64,000 bases of DNA from Pseudorhizobium xiangyangii. GTDB lineage: Bacteria; Pseudomonadota; Alphaproteobacteria; Rhizobiales; Rhizobiaceae. Positions 8,255-17,304 of the stretch are shown piece after piece. The position numbers and the translations under genes are program-made. Within the stretch, counting starts at the first letter, position 1. Every line of letters starts with the position of its first letter. The stretch is taken from contig NZ_JAJAWH010000020.1 in assembly GCF_020531965.1 (NCBI RefSeq), positions 1-64,000 of the forward strand. Reading direction: 5' to 3'. The notes beneath the pieces are model-generated. The model did no database searches. It saw only the letters and a program-made list of their open reading frames with translations, and was not told the DNA's origin.

Positions 8255-9134
8255 CCGCTGCCTCTTTCGGCTTCTTCTGGCCGTTGCCGTTGCCGTAGAC
8301 GATGAAGGGACGCTCGTCGTCGCTGATGACCTTCAGGTGGCGTGGATCGGCATCGTCGTGCAGGTCGGCGCCGCCAAGGATGAAGTGCCGCAGCACGCCT
8401 CCGAACGCCATTTCCAGATTGGCTTCGTTAAACGTGTCCTCCGTCTTGCCGTAGGCGAGCACCGTGCCCTTGACGAAGACCGTGCGGTCACAGAAATCCG
8501 GAACGCTGCCGAGGTTGTGGGTCGAGACAAGCATCACGCGGCCCTCGTCGCGCAGTGCGCGGAGCAGTTTGATGATCTGCTCCTCGGTGGTCACGTCCAC
8601 ACCGGTAAACGGCTCGTCGAGCAGGATGATCTGGCCTTCCTGGGCGAGTGCACGCGCCAGGAAGACGCGCTTGCGCTGGCCGCCGGAGAGTTCTCCGATC
8701 TGGCGCTTGCGGTAGTCCAGCATGTTCACGCGTGTCAGCGCCTCGGTGACCATCTCGTGGTCTCGCCGCGAGGGGATACGCAGGAAGTTCATGTGGCCGT
8801 AGCGGCCCATCATCACCACGTCCTCCACCAGAACGGGGAAGTCCCAGTCGACTTCCTCCGCTTGGGGCACATAGGCGACCAGGTTCTTGCGCAGCGCTTC
8901 CCGGGCGGGCATGCCGAGGATTTCCACGGAGCCTTGCGAGAGGTGCACAAAGCCCATGATTGCCTTGAACAGCGTGGATTTTCCGGCGCCGTTGACACCC
9001 ACCAGCGCCGTGATGGTTCCCTTCGGGACAGTGAAGCTCGCATGGCGGAGAGCGGTCATGCCGCTGCGGTAGGCAACAGTGATATCGTTGACCACGAGGC
9101 CGTTTGTTGCGGGCTTCGCCTTTCCCATGATCAT
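8235..9134 (-). CDS. sitB: Manganese/iron ABC transporter ATP-binding protein SitB
   Basis: A 299-residue ATPase with Walker [10 protein letters not shown] (about residues 46-54), signature LSGGQRKR, Walker B IILLDEPF and the switch histidine in VSTHN, in normal order. It powers SitCD. The C-terminal tail (from about 260) is hydrophilic and ends [14 protein letters not shown], longer than in many homologues. The start overlaps the sitA stop (ATGA). Two closely spaced Met codons (residues 1 and 3) are equally possible starts. Confidence 0.95.
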   Translation of the reverse strand: MIMGKAKPATNGLVVNDITVAYRSGMTALRHASFTVPKGTITALVGVNGAGKSTLFKAIMGFVHLSQGSVEILGMPAREALRKNLVAYVPQAEEVDWDFPVLVEDVVMMGRYGHMNFLRIPSRRDHEMVTEALTRVNMLDYRKRQIGELSGGQRKRVFLARALAQEGQIILLDEPFTGVDVTTEEQIIKLLRALRDEGRVMLVSTHNLGSVPDFCDRTVFVKGTVLAYGKTEDTFNEANLEMAFGGVLRHFILGGADLHDDADPRHLKVISDDERPFIVYGNGNGQKKPKEAADAPDAS

Positions 9135-10024
9135 CCGGCAAGGCCCTCGGCAATTGTTTTGGCGGTCACGCTCAGGAGGTCGAGATAGGTGGGGACCGGT
9201 CCGCCTTCCTCGCTCAACGAATCTACGTAGAGGATGCCGCCGTAGGTCGCGCCGGTCTCGCGCGCCACCTGCTCGGCCGGGTCGGACGACACGGTGCTTT
9301 CGCTGAAGATCACGCCGATCTGGTTTTCGCGCATGGCATCGATCACGCCGCGCACCTGTTGCGGCGTGCCCTGGCTGTCGGCATTGACGGGCCAGAGATA
9401 GAGTTCCTTCAGGTCGAAGTCACGGGCGAGGTAGGAGAAGGCGCCTTCGCTTGTCACCAGCCAGCGGTGGCCATCCGGCAGGGCGCCGAGTGCATCGCGG
9501 ATCGGCTGGATCTCGGCCCGGATCTTCTCGATATACGCCTTGGCATTCGCGTCATAGGTCGCGGCGTTGGCCGGATCGAGCTCGCTCAGTCCCTTGCGGA
9601 TGTTCTCGACATAGATGACCGCGTTTTCTGGAGACATCCAGGCATGCGGATTGGGCTTTCCCTCGTAGGCGCCGCCGGCGATCGCCATGGGTGTAATTCC
9701 GTCGGATACCGTCACGCTCGGCACGTCACCGAGATTGGCGAGAAACTTCTCGAACCAGAGTTCCAGGTTGAGCCCGTTGCGCAGGATGAGGTCCGCGTCG
9801 CGTGCCCGAAGGATATCCCGTGGTGTCGGCTGATAGTTGTGAATCTCGGCGCCGACCTTGGTGATGCTTTCCACATCGGCCGCATCGCCCGCCACGTTCC
9901 TCGCCATGTCCGCGATCACCGTGAAGGTGGTGACCACCTTGGGCTTTTCCTGAGCGGCTGCAGCCCAGGGCGTGGCTAAAAGAAATGTCGTGAGGGCAAG
10001 GCTGCGGAGGAGGAGCAGTTTCAT
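9131..10024 (-). CDS. sitA: Periplasmic manganese/iron-binding protein SitA
   Basis: A 297-residue cluster A-I (ZnuA/SitA type) binding protein. A Sec signal peptide ends in WAAAAQE. Metal ligands expected for the family are visible: His in EIHNYQPTP, His in NPHAWMSP, Glu in [10 protein letters not shown] and Asp in [10 protein letters not shown]. It lacks the long His-rich loop of zinc-specific ZnuA proteins, which favours manganese. I chose ATG 10024 (MKLLLL); the longer frame from 10066 would run into a Mur-like box. It is the first gene of the operon. Confidence 0.94.
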   Translation of the reverse strand: MKLLLLRSLALTTFLLATPWAAAAQEKPKVVTTFTVIADMARNVAGDAADVESITKVGAEIHNYQPTPRDILRARDADLILRNGLNLELWFEKFLANLGDVPSVTVSDGITPMAIAGGAYEGKPNPHAWMSPENAVIYVENIRKGLSELDPANAATYDANAKAYIEKIRAEIQPIRDALGALPDGHRWLVTSEGAFSYLARDFDLKELYLWPVNADSQGTPQQVRGVIDAMRENQIGVIFSESTVSSDPAEQVARETGATYGGILYVDSLSEEGGPVPTYLDLLSVTAKTIAEGLAG

Positions 10025-10043
10025 GGACGCGATCAAACCTCTT

Positions 10044-10060
10044 TTGCAAATAAGTTGCAA
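10044..10060. promoter_or_regulatory. Mur/Fur-type box, proximal to sitA
   Basis: TTGCAA-ATAAG-TTGCAA is an imperfect copy of the rhizobial manganese-responsive sequence, 20 bases upstream of the sitA ATG. With the perfect box at 10098-10112 it makes a pair, as reported for Mur-regulated sitABCD in rhizobia. Confidence 0.65.
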
Positions 10061-10097
10061 TACCATTTAACAAATCCAGCGCATGTGTCAACGCTAA

Positions 10098-10112
10098 TGC
10101 AAATCATTTGCA
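10098..10112. promoter_or_regulatory. Mur/Fur-type box upstream of sitA
   Basis: Perfect 7-1-7 palindrome TGCAAAT-C-ATTTGCA. This matches the alphaproteobacterial Fur/Mur consensus; manganese-loaded Mur is expected to repress sitABCD here. The box is about 75 bases from the sitA start and 150 from the opposite gene. Confidence 0.82.
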
Positions 10113-10264
10113 ATTGGCGCGGGCTATTTCGTGTCGAGGAACGGTGCCGTGCGGTTGATGGTTCCGGCTTAAAGGTTCATCAAGGACATTCAGGCACTGT
10201 CCAGTTCACCAGTTCGGTAAGTTTTGCGTATGGATGTGGAGTTGGGAATGCCGGAGTTTCGTGG

Positions 10265-10927
10265 ATGAAGAATCTCGTGGCCCGGATTCCGCGAAAATTG
10301 CTCTTCGTCATTTCTGGAATTACGTTGCTCGGTGGCGGCAGCGGTGCGGCGGCAGTCTATGTCGGTGCCGACCGGCTTCTTGGGCCCTCCTATTCGGATC
10401 TCAACGGCCCGAAATGCACGACGGTTGCGACCATGCGGATCAAGAAGGCCGACCGCTACTGGATACGCAAATACGTGACCACCGAGGGCAAGGGCGACGG
10501 GCTGTCGCGGCTCAAGACGGCGCTCCGCGTTGCGCAGACGGTGCAGAGGGCGGAGAAATCCGACCTCGTGCAGGTTACGGTCCTCGACGCGGCCGGGCCG
10601 ACCGAGCGGGCCAGGATGCGCGGCCGCGCCATCGGTGCCCAGGTCGTCTACATTCCGGATCTTGACAAGGTGCCGGAAGGCGCTGCGGTTCAGCCGATCA
10701 ATGCCTATTACGTTGATGGCGCCGCAGACCAGAGCGGCCAGTTCTGGGGCTTGCGGATCGACCTGCCGCAGGAAGACGCCGAGGCTATCTCCGCGGCGTT
10801 GACAGACGATGCCAATTGCCTGGATCCGACCGTCGAAGGTCAGCATGCGCTTGCCGCGCCGGCGGGGCATGGCGCGACCACCGTCCATGGCGAGCCCACG
10901 GGACATGGCGCAGAAACCATCCCCTGA
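10265..10927 (+). CDS. Membrane-anchored hypothetical protein, first part of an apparently frame-split gene
   Basis: A 220-residue protein from ATG 10265 with one N-terminal membrane anchor (about residues 10-33) and a soluble domain containing KADRYWIRKYVTTEGKGDGL and several VQVTVLDAAGP-like strands. The C-terminus has spaced GHG motifs. It stops at TGA 10925-10927 directly after a CCC codon; a +1 shift there continues the GHG pattern into the next frame, ending at 11267 and giving about 333 residues in all. I do not recognise the family. It is divergent from sitABCD. Confidence 0.65.
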   Translation: MKNLVARIPRKLLFVISGITLLGGGSGAAAVYVGADRLLGPSYSDLNGPKCTTVATMRIKKADRYWIRKYVTTEGKGDGLSRLKTALRVAQTVQRAEKSDLVQVTVLDAAGPTERARMRGRAIGAQVVYIPDLDKVPEGAAVQPINAYYVDGAADQSGQFWGLRIDLPQEDAEAISAALTDDANCLDPTVEGQHALAAPAGHGATTVHGEPTGHGAETIP

Positions 10928-11267
10928 TGGACATGGCGACGAAGCCGCGGCCGCTGAGGATGACGGGTTTGTCGCAAAGATAACCGGCAAAGTGAATTCC
11001 ATGCTCTTCGGAGAGACGGCGGATGAGGTTCCTGCAGGAACCGAACCGCTGATACCTGCCGACGAGGCGTTGCCGGAACATTCGCAGACCAAGGCGGCCT
11101 CACCCTCCCATCCGGCAGAGGTCGAGGAACATACCGCAGTAGTCGAGATCCCGGACGAGAAACCGGCTGTGAAGAAGGCCAAGGCATCGCCAGCGCCTGT
11201 CGCGGCCGAGGATGACGATCCCGAGAAACATCGCAGGAAGCCTACGGAGCACGCAGCCGCTCATTGA
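10905..11267 (+). CDS. Acidic Ala/Pro/Glu-rich tail in the +1 frame (second part of the split gene)
   Basis: Reading in the +1 frame from ATG 10905 gives 120 residues: DGHGDEAAAAEDDG, then GFVAKITGKVNSMLFG and a low-complexity Pro/Ala/Glu/Lys tail ending HRRKPTEHAAAH. It overlaps the upstream frame by 23 bases and has no convincing ribosome-binding site of its own. The simplest reading is that it is the C-terminal part of the preceding protein, joined by frameshifting or separated by an indel in the CCCC run at 10921-10924. Confidence 0.5.
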   Translation: MAQKPSPDGHGDEAAAAEDDGFVAKITGKVNSMLFGETADEVPAGTEPLIPADEALPEHSQTKAASPSHPAEVEEHTAVVEIPDEKPAVKKAKASPAPVAAEDDDPEKHRRKPTEHAAAH

Positions 11268-11283
11268 TGAGCGGCGCGTGGCA

Positions 11284-11320
11284 TTTCCCGAAAACCGGGT
11301 TCAATTTTCCGGTCGATACG
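11284..11320. repeat. Short dispersed palindromic repeat, copy A
   Basis: This element (TTTCCCGAAAACCGG... to ...GGTCGATACG) closely resembles the one at 29825-29860, differing by a few substitutions and one indel. Both contain a CCGAAAA/TTTTCGG-type inverted repeat followed by CGAT(A/G)CG. Such short elements recur between genes in rhizobial genomes. Confidence 0.5.
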
Positions 11321-11321
11321 T

Positions 11322-11351
11322 AAAAAAGGCGGCCCCTGAGGCCGCCTTTTT
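11322..11351. terminator. Bidirectional intrinsic terminator
   Basis: AAAAAAGGCGGCC / CCTGA loop / GGCCGCCTTTTT. A strong GC stem with A and T runs on either side, between the 3' ends of the split hypothetical gene (+) and lysS (-); it can serve both. Confidence 0.9.
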
Positions 11352-11364
11352 GCTGCTTGGTCTG

Positions 11365-12861
11365 TCAGTCCGCCTTGGCGCGGCGGGCCGGGAAGAGGAT
11401 GACGTCCCGGATCGATGGTGCGTTGGTCAAAAGCATGATCAGGCGGTCGACGCCGATGCCCAGGCCGCCTGCCGGCGGCATGCCCTGGTCGATTGCATCC
11501 AGGAACTCGTCGTCCAGCTGCTTTTCCTTTTCGCCGCGAGCATGCGCCTGTTCAAGCTGCTCGACCATGCGGCGGCGCTGCTCTTCCGGATCGTTCAGCT
11601 CGGAAAACGCGTTGCCCAGTTCCCAGGCGTTGCAATAGGTCTCGAAGCGCTCGACCAGACGGGGCTCGCCGGGGACTTCCTTGGCAAACGGCGAGATGTC
11701 CTTCGGGAAGTGGGTGACATGGCTCGGCTGGATGAGCGTTGCTTCCACTTTCTCCTCGAAGATGAAAGCCAGGCATTCGCCCCAGGTCCAGTCCTTCTCG
11801 ACTTCGAAGCCTGCGGCCTTGGCGGCGGCGCGGGCTTCCTCGTCAGTCTTCATGGCGAGGAAGTCGATGCCGGTGACGTCCTTGACGGCGTCGGGCATGG
11901 GTACGCGCTCGAACGGTCCCTTGAAGGAAAGTTCCTTGTCGCCATAGGTGAACTCGGTCGAGCCGTGGATCTTCATGGCCAGTTCGGCGAACATCCGCTC
12001 GACGAGGTCCATGATGTCCTCGTAGTCGGCATAGGCCCAGTAGCACTCCATCATGGTGAACTCGGGATTATGCCGGGTCGAGACGCCTTCGTTGCGGAAG
12101 TTGCGGTTGATCTCGAACACCTTGTCGGTCAGGCCCGAAACCAGCGTGCGCTTCAAATACAGTTCCGGCGCGATGCGCAGGTACATGTCGAGCTTCAGCG
12201 TGTTGTGGTGTGTCTTGAAGGGTTCCGCCGTCGCGCCGCCATAGACGGAATGCAGCATCGGGGTCTCGACTTCCATGAAGCCGTCATCTTCCATGAAGTG
12301 ACGGATGCCCGAAACGATCTTCGAACGCTGCTGGAAGCGGAGCTTGGATTCCTCGTTCGTCATGATGTCGAGGTGGCGCTTGCGATAGCGGATCTCGATA
12401 TCGGAAACGCCATGCCACTTCTCCGGCATCGGCAGCAGGGTCTTCGTCAGCATGACGATCTGCTGGGCGTTGATCGTCAGTTCGCCACGTTTGGTGCGGC
12501 GCACGACACCGGTGACGCCGATGATGTCGCCGATATCGATCATCGGCAGCAGCGCGCGGGCTTCTTCCGGCGTGGTGTCCTTGTGGCTGAAAATCTGGAT
12601 CTTGCCGGAGGCATCATGGATATCCATGAACATGCCGGAATTGCGCGAGGAATAGACGCGGCCGGCAACGGTCACGACGTCGCCGCTCTCGGTGTCGAGT
12701 TCCAGCGTTTCGTATTTCGCAGCCAGTTCCGCATTGGTCATCGTGCGGTGGAAATGCGCCGGGTAGACGTCGCCGATCTGTTCGCGCAGCAGCTTGAGCT
12801 TCTGGGCACGGACTTCCGTCGCGTCGGAGGAGAGGGCGGTTTCGGTCTTGGTGTCGGTCAT
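11365..12861 (-). CDS. lysS: Lysyl-tRNA synthetase, class II
   Basis: Charges tRNA-Lys with lysine in the cytoplasm. The 498-residue protein starts at ATG 12861 (MTDTKTETAL). It has the N-terminal OB-fold anticodon domain (about 60-170) and the class II core: motif 2 around FEINRNFRNEG and motif 3 GLGIGVDRLIMLL near the C-terminus. The open frame extends 82 codons further upstream, but this stretch translates an intergenic inverted repeat and is not protein. It lies directly downstream of gltX on the same strand. Confidence 0.97.
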   Translation of the reverse strand: MTDTKTETALSSDATEVRAQKLKLLREQIGDVYPAHFHRTMTNAELAAKYETLELDTESGDVVTVAGRVYSSRNSGMFMDIHDASGKIQIFSHKDTTPEEARALLPMIDIGDIIGVTGVVRRTKRGELTINAQQIVMLTKTLLPMPEKWHGVSDIEIRYRKRHLDIMTNEESKLRFQQRSKIVSGIRHFMEDDGFMEVETPMLHSVYGGATAEPFKTHHNTLKLDMYLRIAPELYLKRTLVSGLTDKVFEINRNFRNEGVSTRHNPEFTMMECYWAYADYEDIMDLVERMFAELAMKIHGSTEFTYGDKELSFKGPFERVPMPDAVKDVTGIDFLAMKTDEEARAAAKAAGFEVEKDWTWGECLAFIFEEKVEATLIQPSHVTHFPKDISPFAKEVPGEPRLVERFETYCNAWELGNAFSELNDPEEQRRRMVEQLEQAHARGEKEKQLDDEFLDAIDQGMPPAGGLGIGVDRLIMLLTNAPSIRDVILFPARRAKAD

Positions 12862-12915
12862 CGTGTTTGTTCCTGTCGGTGCATGGCCGCGCAGGCCCGT
12901 GCTTCCGTATCCGTC

Positions 12916-13032
12916 ATTCCTGTGCTTGTCACAGGAATCCAGTGCACCCAAGTCCTTGGGCGCGAGAGACTTAATGCATTCTTTCACGGCGCAGAGGTGC
13001 CGTGGCTGGGTTCCTGTGACAAGCACAGGAAT
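12916..13032. repeat. Long intergenic inverted repeat between gltX and lysS
   Basis: Two 27-base arms, 12916-12942 and 13006-13032, are inverted copies with one mismatch (core TTCCTGTG-CTTG and its complement), enclosing about 63 bases. Each arm itself contains the small palindrome CCTGTG...CACAGG. The structure resembles rhizobial intergenic mosaic or palindromic elements; no transposase is present. Confidence 0.7.
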
Positions 13033-13034
13033 CA

Positions 13035-13057
13035 CGGAGGTGAGATTATCACCTCCG
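13035..13057. terminator. Hairpin directly after gltX
   Basis: CGGAGGTGA-GATTA-TCACCTCCG: a perfect 9-bp stem with a five-base loop, seven bases past the gltX stop (minus strand). There is no T run, so it may stabilise the 3' end rather than terminate. Confidence 0.5.
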
Positions 13058-13063
13058 CATAAA

Positions 13064-14521
13064 TCAGTTGCCGTCGCCCACCATGGAGGCGACGACGGTA
13101 GCGGCAACCTTCAGACGCTGGCGCACGACCGAACGGCCGAGCAGCGCCATGCTGTCGAACAGCGGCAGCGAGCGGGCCGATCCGGACACGGCAACGAACA
13201 GCGGCGGCGTGACGACGCGCAGCTTCTTGCCGAGCTTGTCCGCAACGCTGCGAAGCTCCTGGTCAATCGTTTCGACGTTCCACTCGAGGATCTTTTCGAG
13301 GTCCGCCTGGACGGTGTTGATGATTTCCAGCGTTTCGGCCGGGCTCGTCTTCAGGCCGGCGAACGAGGCTGGCGTCAGGCCGACGTCGCCCGACAGCAGG
13401 AAGCCGGCCAGCTGCGGCAGTTCGCCAAGCTTGGAGATGCGGCTCTGCGACAGCTTCAGGCCTTCCGTCAGGCGCAAGTTTTCCATTGCCCATTCGAGCG
13501 AGCGCGCGATGAACTCTTCCGGCGTCAGTTTTTCGCGGAGCCAGCGGCCGTTCAGCCAGTCGAGCTTCTGAATGTCGAAGATCGCACCGGCCTTGGATAG
13601 GTTGTCCGGGTCGAACTGGTTAGCAAGTTCGTCCATGGTCAGCAGTTCTTCGCCTTCGGCTATCTGGATGAAGAACAGGCCGAGGAAGTTCATCAGCGCT
13701 TCCGGCAGGTAGCCGAGCGCGGAATAGTAGGAGATCGAGGTCGGGTTCTTGCGCTTCGACAGCTTCGACTTGTCGGCATTCCGCATAAGCGAGAGGTGCA
13801 TGAACACCGGCTGGTCCCACTCGAAGTAGCGATAGAGCAGGATGTGCTTCGGCACCGAAGCCAGCCATTCCTCGCCACGCGCGACGTGGGTGATCTTCAT
13901 CAGATGGTCGTCGATGACGTTTGCCATGTGATAGGTGGGCATGCCGTCGCCCTTGATCAGGACCTGCATGTCGACCGAATCCCACGGGATCGAGACTTCG
14001 CCGTAGACGCCGTCGGTGAAATCGCAGGAGCCTTCGGTGGGGATTTTCATGCGCACAACGGAGGTTTCGCCCGCCGCCATCTTGGCAGTGACTTCCTCAG
14101 CCTTCAGATGCAGGCAGAGACCGTCGTACTTCGGCGGCTTGCCGCCAGCGCGCTGCGCCTCGCGCATCTGCTCAAGCCGTTCGGGCGTGCAGAAGCAGCG
14201 GAAGGCATGGCCCTTGTTCAGAAGTTCCTGGGCGTAGGGCTGGTACATGTCCTTGCGGTCGGACTGACGGTAAGGACCATAGGGGCCGCCCACATCGGGA
14301 CCTTCCGACCAGGTAAGGCCCGTCCATTTCAGGGCGTCCAGCACCTTCTCTTCGAATTCCGGCGTCGAGCGGGTGGCGTCGGTATCCTCGATGCGCAGGA
14401 TGAATTCGCCGCCCATCTTCTTGGCGAAGAGGTAGTTGAACAGAGCAATGTAAACGGTGCCGACATGCGGCTCGCCGGTGGGCGACGGTGCAATGCGGAC
14501 GCGAGGGGTCGGATTGATCAT
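13064..14521 (-). CDS. gltX: Glutamyl-tRNA synthetase
   Basis: Class I aminoacyl-tRNA synthetase of 485 residues. The HIGH-type motif is in PSPTGEPHVGT (residues 12-22), and the KMSKS-type loop reads KLSKRKNP in the middle of the protein, both intact. The length is normal for bacterial GltX. Alphaproteobacteria often carry two GltX copies, one of which also mis-charges tRNA-Gln for later amidation; from this window I cannot say which copy this is. It starts at ATG 14521. Confidence 0.96.
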   Translation of the reverse strand: MINPTPRVRIAPSPTGEPHVGTVYIALFNYLFAKKMGGEFILRIEDTDATRSTPEFEEKVLDALKWTGLTWSEGPDVGGPYGPYRQSDRKDMYQPYAQELLNKGHAFRCFCTPERLEQMREAQRAGGKPPKYDGLCLHLKAEEVTAKMAAGETSVVRMKIPTEGSCDFTDGVYGEVSIPWDSVDMQVLIKGDGMPTYHMANVIDDHLMKITHVARGEEWLASVPKHILLYRYFEWDQPVFMHLSLMRNADKSKLSKRKNPTSISYYSALGYLPEALMNFLGLFFIQIAEGEELLTMDELANQFDPDNLSKAGAIFDIQKLDWLNGRWLREKLTPEEFIARSLEWAMENLRLTEGLKLSQSRISKLGELPQLAGFLLSGDVGLTPASFAGLKTSPAETLEIINTVQADLEKILEWNVETIDQELRSVADKLGKKLRVVTPPLFVAVSGSARSLPLFDSMALLGRSVVRQRLKVAATVVASMVGDGN

Positions 14522-14630
14522 GGATAATGCTCTATTTGGCGCTGTATTGGGCGCGGGACCTGCGTGTCTCGGGATTGGGCCTTAGCGCATATTCAGCGCC
14601 AAGCGTCAAGACTCAAGGCGGCGAGGCCGT

Positions 14631-16403
14631 CTACTGCACCGGCCATACCCAGAGCAGGGCCGGCACGCTTACGAGTATAATGATGAAGGATAGCGGCAGG
14701 CCGAGGCGGGGGTAGTCGCTGAATCTGTAGCCACCCGGCCCCATGACCAGCGTATTGCACTGGTGCCCGACGGGGGTGAGGAAATCGCAACCCGCCCCGA
14801 TCGCCACCGCCATCAGGAACGCTTCCGGCCGGTAGTCGAGCGCCGTTGCAAAACTCGCGGCGATCGGCCCCATGACCAGCACCGTCGCGGCGTTGTTCAG
14901 GAACGGGGTTACGCCCATGGCGGTGATCAGGATCATGGCGAGCGCCGCGTAGGGCGGCAGGCCGCCTGCCATGTTGCCGAGCCAGGCGGCGATCAGTTCG
15001 CTGGCGCCGGACGTCCGCAGCGTATCGGAGACGGGGATCAATGCTGCGAGCATGATCAGGATCGGTCCGTCGACGGCCTTGTAGACGTCGGTGAGGGGGA
15101 TGGCCTTGAATATCGCCATGCCGAGAGCGGCTGCAAAGAAGGCAACGGCGACCGGTGCCCAGCCGACGGCGGTCGCGATCATCGCTGCGGCCAGGATGAC
15201 CAGCGGGATGAAGGCGCGGCGCTGGGTTCCGAGCATCACCTCGCGCTGGGCAAGCGGCAAAAGGGTGAAATCCTGCATCACCCCCGGCAGGATGTTGCGA
15301 TTGCCCTGCAGCACGATCACATCCCCGGCCCTCAGGGTAAGGTCTCTCAGGCGCTCGCTCAGCCGATGTCCCCGGCGGCTGACCGCGAGCAGGTTGACCC
15401 CGCGGGTGTAGGAAAGCGCCAGTTCCCGGGCCGACAGTCCGCACAGGGACGACTCGTGTGAAATGACGGCTTCGATCGAGATGACGTCGTCGCTCTGCGG
15501 TCCTTTTCCCTTCAGGGGCTTTCCGGAGAGCTGGAGCTTCGCACTGGAGACCAGGCGGTCGATTGCGGCCGAGCTTCCTTCCAGGATGACGCTGTCACCG
15601 TCGCGCAGAACAAGGTCCGGAAAGGGGGACATCCGCGCCGTGCCGCGCAGGATCGCCGTGGAGATGACCTCTCCGTCTCCAAGCTTCAACAGTTCGCCGA
15701 GCGGCTTTCCCACCACGCTGGACTGGGGTGAGACCATTGCCTCCGAGGTATAGTTGTCGATCTCGACAGCGTCTTCGATCGAGCTGCTCTGCTTCGTGCG
15801 GGACGGTACCAGCCAGTGAAAGAACAGGAGGAAGGTGACGCCCACCAGCGTCAGGATCGCGCCGACCGGCGTGAAGTCGAACATGGTGAAGGGCGTACCC
15901 GTCAGGTCTGCGCGCAGTTGTGAAACAACGATGTTCGGGGACGTGCCGATCTGCGTCATCAATCCGCCGAGCAAAGCGGAGAACGCCATCGGCATCAGGT
16001 ATTTCGAGGGCGAGATGCCCGAGCGCCGCGAAAACTGGAAGGCGACCGGCATCATGATGGCGAGCGCGCCGATGTTCTTGATGAAGGCCGAGAGTACCGC
16101 GACGACGATCATCAGCAACGCGAGTTGTGCCCGCACCGAATTCAGGTTGGGGAAGAATTTCTTGATGGCGATGTCGACGATGCCGGAGCGGGCAACGGCG
16201 GCACTGACGACGAGCGCACTGCCGACGATGATGACGATGTCGTCGGAAAAGCCGGAAAATGCTTCATCGACCGGAACTATTCCTACCGCGACTGCAGCCA
16301 CAAGGGCGCAACAGGCGACAATGTCGTATCGGAACCGATCCCAGATGAACACGGCCATCATCACGCCGATGACGGCGAAGGCTAGGATCTGCTCTGTCGT
16401 CAT
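14631..16403 (-). CDS. SLC13/DASS-type permease with two internal TrkA-C (RCK-C) domains
   Basis: A 590-residue inner-membrane protein. The N-terminal block of hydrophobic segments (IWDRFRYDIVA, GFSDDIVIIVGSALV) and the C-terminal block (NNAATVLVMGPIAAS, GAGCDFLTPVGHQCN) bear the repeated hairpin motifs of sodium-coupled SLC13 carriers. Between them, about residues 200-390, are two soluble TrkA-C domains that may bind a nucleotide or other regulatory ligand. Dicarboxylate, sulfate and citrate are all possible substrates. I chose ATG 16403 (MTTEQILAF); the frame is open for 26 more codons. Confidence 0.85.
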   Translation of the reverse strand: MTTEQILAFAVIGVMMAVFIWDRFRYDIVACCALVAAVAVGIVPVDEAFSGFSDDIVIIVGSALVVSAAVARSGIVDIAIKKFFPNLNSVRAQLALLMIVVAVLSAFIKNIGALAIMMPVAFQFSRRSGISPSKYLMPMAFSALLGGLMTQIGTSPNIVVSQLRADLTGTPFTMFDFTPVGAILTLVGVTFLLFFHWLVPSRTKQSSSIEDAVEIDNYTSEAMVSPQSSVVGKPLGELLKLGDGEVISTAILRGTARMSPFPDLVLRDGDSVILEGSSAAIDRLVSSAKLQLSGKPLKGKGPQSDDVISIEAVISHESSLCGLSARELALSYTRGVNLLAVSRRGHRLSERLRDLTLRAGDVIVLQGNRNILPGVMQDFTLLPLAQREVMLGTQRRAFIPLVILAAAMIATAVGWAPVAVAFFAAALGMAIFKAIPLTDVYKAVDGPILIMLAALIPVSDTLRTSGASELIAAWLGNMAGGLPPYAALAMILITAMGVTPFLNNAATVLVMGPIAASFATALDYRPEAFLMAVAIGAGCDFLTPVGHQCNTLVMGPGGYRFSDYPRLGLPLSFIIILVSVPALLWVWPVQ

Positions 16404-16521
16404 GGGACCCCGAAAAGAAGCGTGAAGCGGAAACGCTTCACTGGATGCCAGACTGGATGCCGGCGCAGCAAGGTTTCGCATAACGCGGGCGTGGCTGAAA
16501 GGTATCCGGGATCACTAAAAT

Positions 16522-16551
16522 AAAAAATGGCCCGGGTTACGGGCCATTTTT
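16522..16551. terminator. Intrinsic terminator downstream of terC
   Basis: AAAAAATGGCCCG / GGTTA loop / CGGGCCATTTTT, lying 9 bases past the TerC stop on the minus strand. The T run on that strand is provided by the A run at 16522-16527. Confidence 0.88.
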
Positions 16552-16560
16552 CTCGGATTG

Positions 16561-17304
16561 TCAGTGGACGGGCGGGTCCGATTTCGCTCGCTTGCGGCGG
16601 ACGATCATGTTCAGCCCTTCCACGAGTGCAGAGAAGGCCATGGCTGCGTAGATGTAGCCCTTGGGGACGTGGAAGCCCATGCCTTCGGCGATGAGGGTCG
16701 TGCCGATCATCAGCAGGAAGCCGAGCGCCAGCATCACGACAGTCGGGTTTCTCTCGATGAAGTTTGCGAGCGGTGTTGCGGCAATAAGCATGACGGTCAC
16801 GGCGGCAACCACGGCGATGATCATGATCGGCAGGTGCGGCGTCATGCCGACGGCCGTGATGATGCTGTCGACCGAGAAAACGATGTCGAGGATCAGAATT
16901 TGGACGATCGCAGCGCTGAAAGTGAGCTGGACGCCGCCGAGCATGTCTTCCTTGTGGTCGATCGGATCGACCGAGTGGTGAATTTCCTTCGTTGCCTTCC
17001 ATACCAGGAAGAGACCGCCGGCTATGAGGATCAGGTCCTTCCAGGAGAAGGGATGGCCGAAGACCTCGAAGATTGGATTGGTGAGCTGGACGATCCAGGC
17101 CACGGTGCCAAGCAGCGCAAGTCGCATGATCAGGGCAAGGCCGATGCCGATCTTGCGGGCTTTTTCCCGGTGTTCAGGTGGCAGCTTGTTGGTGAGGATC
17201 GAGATGAAGATCAGGTTGTCGATGCCGAGCACGACCTCCATGACGACGAGCGTGACCAATGCGACCCACGCTGTCGGATCCTGAACCAGACTTAGGATGT
17301 CCAC
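16561..17304 (-). CDS. TerC-family integral membrane protein
   Basis: A 247-residue protein with seven or so hydrophobic segments. The conserved acidic membrane motifs of the TerC family are present: VLGIDNLIF (Asp29) and [11 protein letters not shown]. TerC proteins are linked to metal-ion, especially manganese, efflux and co-translocational metalation of exported enzymes; earlier naming tied them to tellurite resistance. A manganese role is tempting because sitABCD lies 7 kb away, but this is inference. It has its own terminator. I saw no yybP-ykoY-like riboswitch in the upstream gap. Confidence 0.88.
   Translation of the reverse strand: MDILSLVQDPTAWVALVTLVVMEVVLGIDNLIFISILTNKLPPEHREKARKIGIGLALIMRLALLGTVAWIVQLTNPIFEVFGHPFSWKDLILIAGGLFLVWKATKEIHHSVDPIDHKEDMLGGVQLTFSAAIVQILILDIVFSVDSIITAVGMTPHLPIMIIAVVAAVTVMLIAATPLANFIERNPTVVMLALGFLLMIGTTLIAEGMGFHVPKGYIYAAMAFSALVEGLNMIVRRKRAKSDPPVH

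Noticed and set aside
11212-13062. A 616-codon open frame on the plus strand opposite lysS
   Set aside because: It is the antisense shadow of lysS; high GC content keeps such frames open. The minus-strand protein has all class II synthetase motifs.
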